Source: Sulfuriflexus sp.
GTDB lineage: Bacteria > Pseudomonadota > Gammaproteobacteria > AKS1
Assembly: GCA_023134145.1 (NCBI GenBank)
Contig: JAGLUW010000019.1
Span: 1 to 64,000 of the forward strand
Direction of reading: 5' to 3'
DNA: 64,000 nt
The notes below the pieces were generated by a model. That model was not told the DNA's origin and did not search any database. It was given only the letters and a program-made list of their open reading frames with translations. The translations under genes and the position numbers were made by a program. This document shows, piece after piece, positions 62,576 to 64,000 of the stretch (within the stretch, counting starts at the first letter, position 1; the number at the start of each line of letters is the position of its first letter).

Positions 62576-64000
62576 TTAGAAACCACTACCGAAATTAAAC
62601 TGGAAGGTCTTAGTTTCATCATTTTCTTGCTCATTAAACGGCGTGGCAAGACTCACACTCAAAGCACCAAAGGGTGAAAGCCATGTTACGCCCAGCCCTG
62701 CTGCAAAACGGATGTTATTAATCTCAAAATCTTCGTCTGAAGAGCCTGAGCCAAATACATTGCCGCCATCAACAAAGGTGCTAAAACGCCATGCATTCGT
62801 ATCTTTCACAAATGGCACGGGGAAGATTAATTCAGCACTACCCACCAATTTAAGGTCACCACCGATAGGGTCATTATTATTAACACCGCCAATAATACGC
62901 GGTCCTAATGTATTCGCTTCATAACCACGTACTGAGCCATTACCACCTACTAGATAGTTTTTAAAGAATGGCAAAACAGGTGTATCACCGTAACCATCGC
63001 CATAACCCACATCTCCACGGAATGACAACGTTAGATTACGTGTCAATGGGACATAACGTCGAGCAGTATAATTAAGTTTGTAGTACTCCAGATCACTACC
63101 AGGAACAGCAACCTCTGCAGATACACGTTGTAAGCCACCACGTGTTGGGAACACCGTTTTATTACGAGTGTCTTCCGCATAACTACCGGTAACAACAAAA
63201 CTATTAAATGTCGCCGAATCAGAACCTGTTACAGGTGTAGGATCATAACTGCTATCTAAACCGGCTAATTCATTACGAAATCTATCTGGTGTACTCAATG
63301 ACGTTTTAATAACATCTCGCTGGTAATTTACACGTAATGTAATACGCTCAATATCAGTAATTGGGATGCCGTATGTTACGCCAGCAGACAAAAGATCCGA
63401 TGAATAACTTGCTAAGTTCGAATCACTCGCATCTGATTCGCGGAATGAAATATTAAAACCACGACTCACACCATCTTCCGTGTAATAAGGATTAACATAA
63501 GAAGCACGATAAACACGATTGGTTTCACTGGTATCAAAACCAACACTAACTCGCTTACCACTACCTAAGAAATTATTTTGCGAAACACTGGCATTCAAAA
63601 TCAAACCTTGCGAATCTGAGAAACCGACACCGGCCAATAAATTACCAGAGGCACGTTCTTTAACTGTGTAATTAACATCAACTTGATCAGTCGTACCTGG
63701 TACCGCAGGCGTTTCAACCTCAACGTCTTCAAAGTAGCCTAACCTTCTTAGACGACCTTGTGACTTTTCAATATTGTCGGTTGAAACCCATGCACTTTCA
63801 AATTGACGCATTTCACGGCGTAACACTTCATCACGTGTACGCGTATTACCTGTGTAATTAATTCGTCTTACATAAACACGTTTACCTGGGTCAATAAAGA
63901 AAGTCAGGTTAACCTCTTTCTTACCTTCAACCACTTCAGGCACAACATTCACGTTAGCAAAAGCATAACCATTATTACCTAATTGGCGAGTAATATTCTC
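62576..64000 (-). CDS. bamA: outer membrane protein assembly factor BamA, cut by window edge
   Basis: Central beta-barrel of the Bam complex that inserts outer-membrane proteins. The track begins at an internal Met (63952), but the frame continues to 64000 (ENITRQLGNNGYAFANVNVV), so the N-terminus lies outside. The window holds the last POTRA domain (KRVYVRRINYTGNTRTRDEVLRREMRQFE, read in parts) and the whole 16-strand barrel. VRGYEANTLGPR is the VRGF/Y-type L6 motif, and the protein ends in FQFNFGSGF with a terminal Phe, the outer-membrane protein signal. It is upstream of its partner chaperone skp. Confidence 0.97.
   Translation of the reverse strand, partial: ENITRQLGNNGYAFANVNVVPEVVEGKKEVNLTFFIDPGKRVYVRRINYTGNTRTRDEVLRREMRQFESAWVSTDNIEKSQGRLRRLGYFEDVEVETPAVPGTTDQVDVNYTVKERASGNLLAGVGFSDSQGLILNASVSQNNFLGSGKRVSVGFDTSETNRVYRASYVNPYYTEDGVSRGFNISFRESDASDSNLASYSSDLLSAGVTYGIPITDIERITLRVNYQRDVIKTSLSTPDRFRNELAGLDSSYDPTPVTGSDSATFNSFVVTGSYAEDTRNKTVFPTRGGLQRVSAEVAVPGSDLEYYKLNYTARRYVPLTRNLTLSFRGDVGYGDGYGDTPVLPFFKNYLVGGNGSVRGYEANTLGPRIIGGVNNNDPIGGDLKLVGSAELIFPVPFVKDTNAWRFSTFVDGGNVFGSGSSDEDFEINNIRFAAGLGVTWLSPFGALSVSLATPFNEQENDETKTFQFNFGSGF

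Overview
The window is a dense stretch of a gammaproteobacterial chromosome with moderate GC (low-to-mid 40s by eye). The neighbourhoods are the evidence: rpoE-rseA-rseB-rseC-mucD, lepA-lepB-rnc-era-recO-pdxJ-acpS, sdhCDAB-sdhE-ygfX, surE-pcm-nlpD-rpoS, and bamA-skp-lpxD-fabZ-lpxA-lpxB-rnhB-dnaE-accA-tilS-pyrG-kdsA-eno-ftsB-ispD-ispF-truD. These layouts are typical of non-enteric Gammaproteobacteria (Pseudomonas, Xanthomonas and Thiotrichales/Methylophaga-like lineages). I cannot name the genus. Nearly all genes are on the minus strand, so operons read from high to low coordinates. No tRNA, rRNA, IS element, prophage or CRISPR was seen, and no gene-free gap reaches 300 bases.

Layout. 1-8.4 kb: serA (cut by the left edge), serC, gyrA, mtnA, rlmD, cysM. 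8.5-8.9 kb: a lone plus-strand HPt protein resembling the C-terminal domain of GacS/BarA. 8.9-15.4 kb: acpS, pdxJ, recO, era, rnc, a DUF4845 protein, lepB and lepA, many with overlapping start and stop codons. 15.5-19.8 kb: the sigma-E envelope-stress operon, with a good candidate self-regulated promoter, divergent from nadB (20.0-21.6 kb). 21.6-25.5 kb: succinate dehydrogenase with SdhE and YgfX. 25.7-27.7 kb: ygfZ and an HDOD protein on the plus strand. 27.7-36.9 kb: lysS, prfB (with the programmed +1 frameshift), recJ, an RpfE-like protein, thrC, hom and alaC.

37.1-41.4 kb is the only accessory-looking part: an Mth938-like protein, then a coupled five-gene cassette (small membrane protein, atypical SDR, DUF2269, DUF4166, orphan membrane protein) downstream of a membrane-anchored AraC-type regulator. 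Two near-identical 22-bp direct repeats, 63 bp apart, lie between the regulator and the cassette and look like its operators. This is the best candidate here for a poorly described system.

41.5-45 kb: rpoS-nlpD-pcm-surE. 45.1-45.6 kb: a plus-strand Smr-domain gene between surE and truD. 45.6-64 kb: isoprenoid, glycolysis, Kdo/lipid A, CTP, tRNA, fatty acid and replication genes, ending in bamA, which runs off the right edge. Together these genes serve envelope biogenesis and its stress control (lipid A, Bam/Skp, sigma-E, MucD), central metabolism, and translation or replication. Most function calls are secure from motifs and gene order; promoter and operator calls are pattern readings without experimental support.
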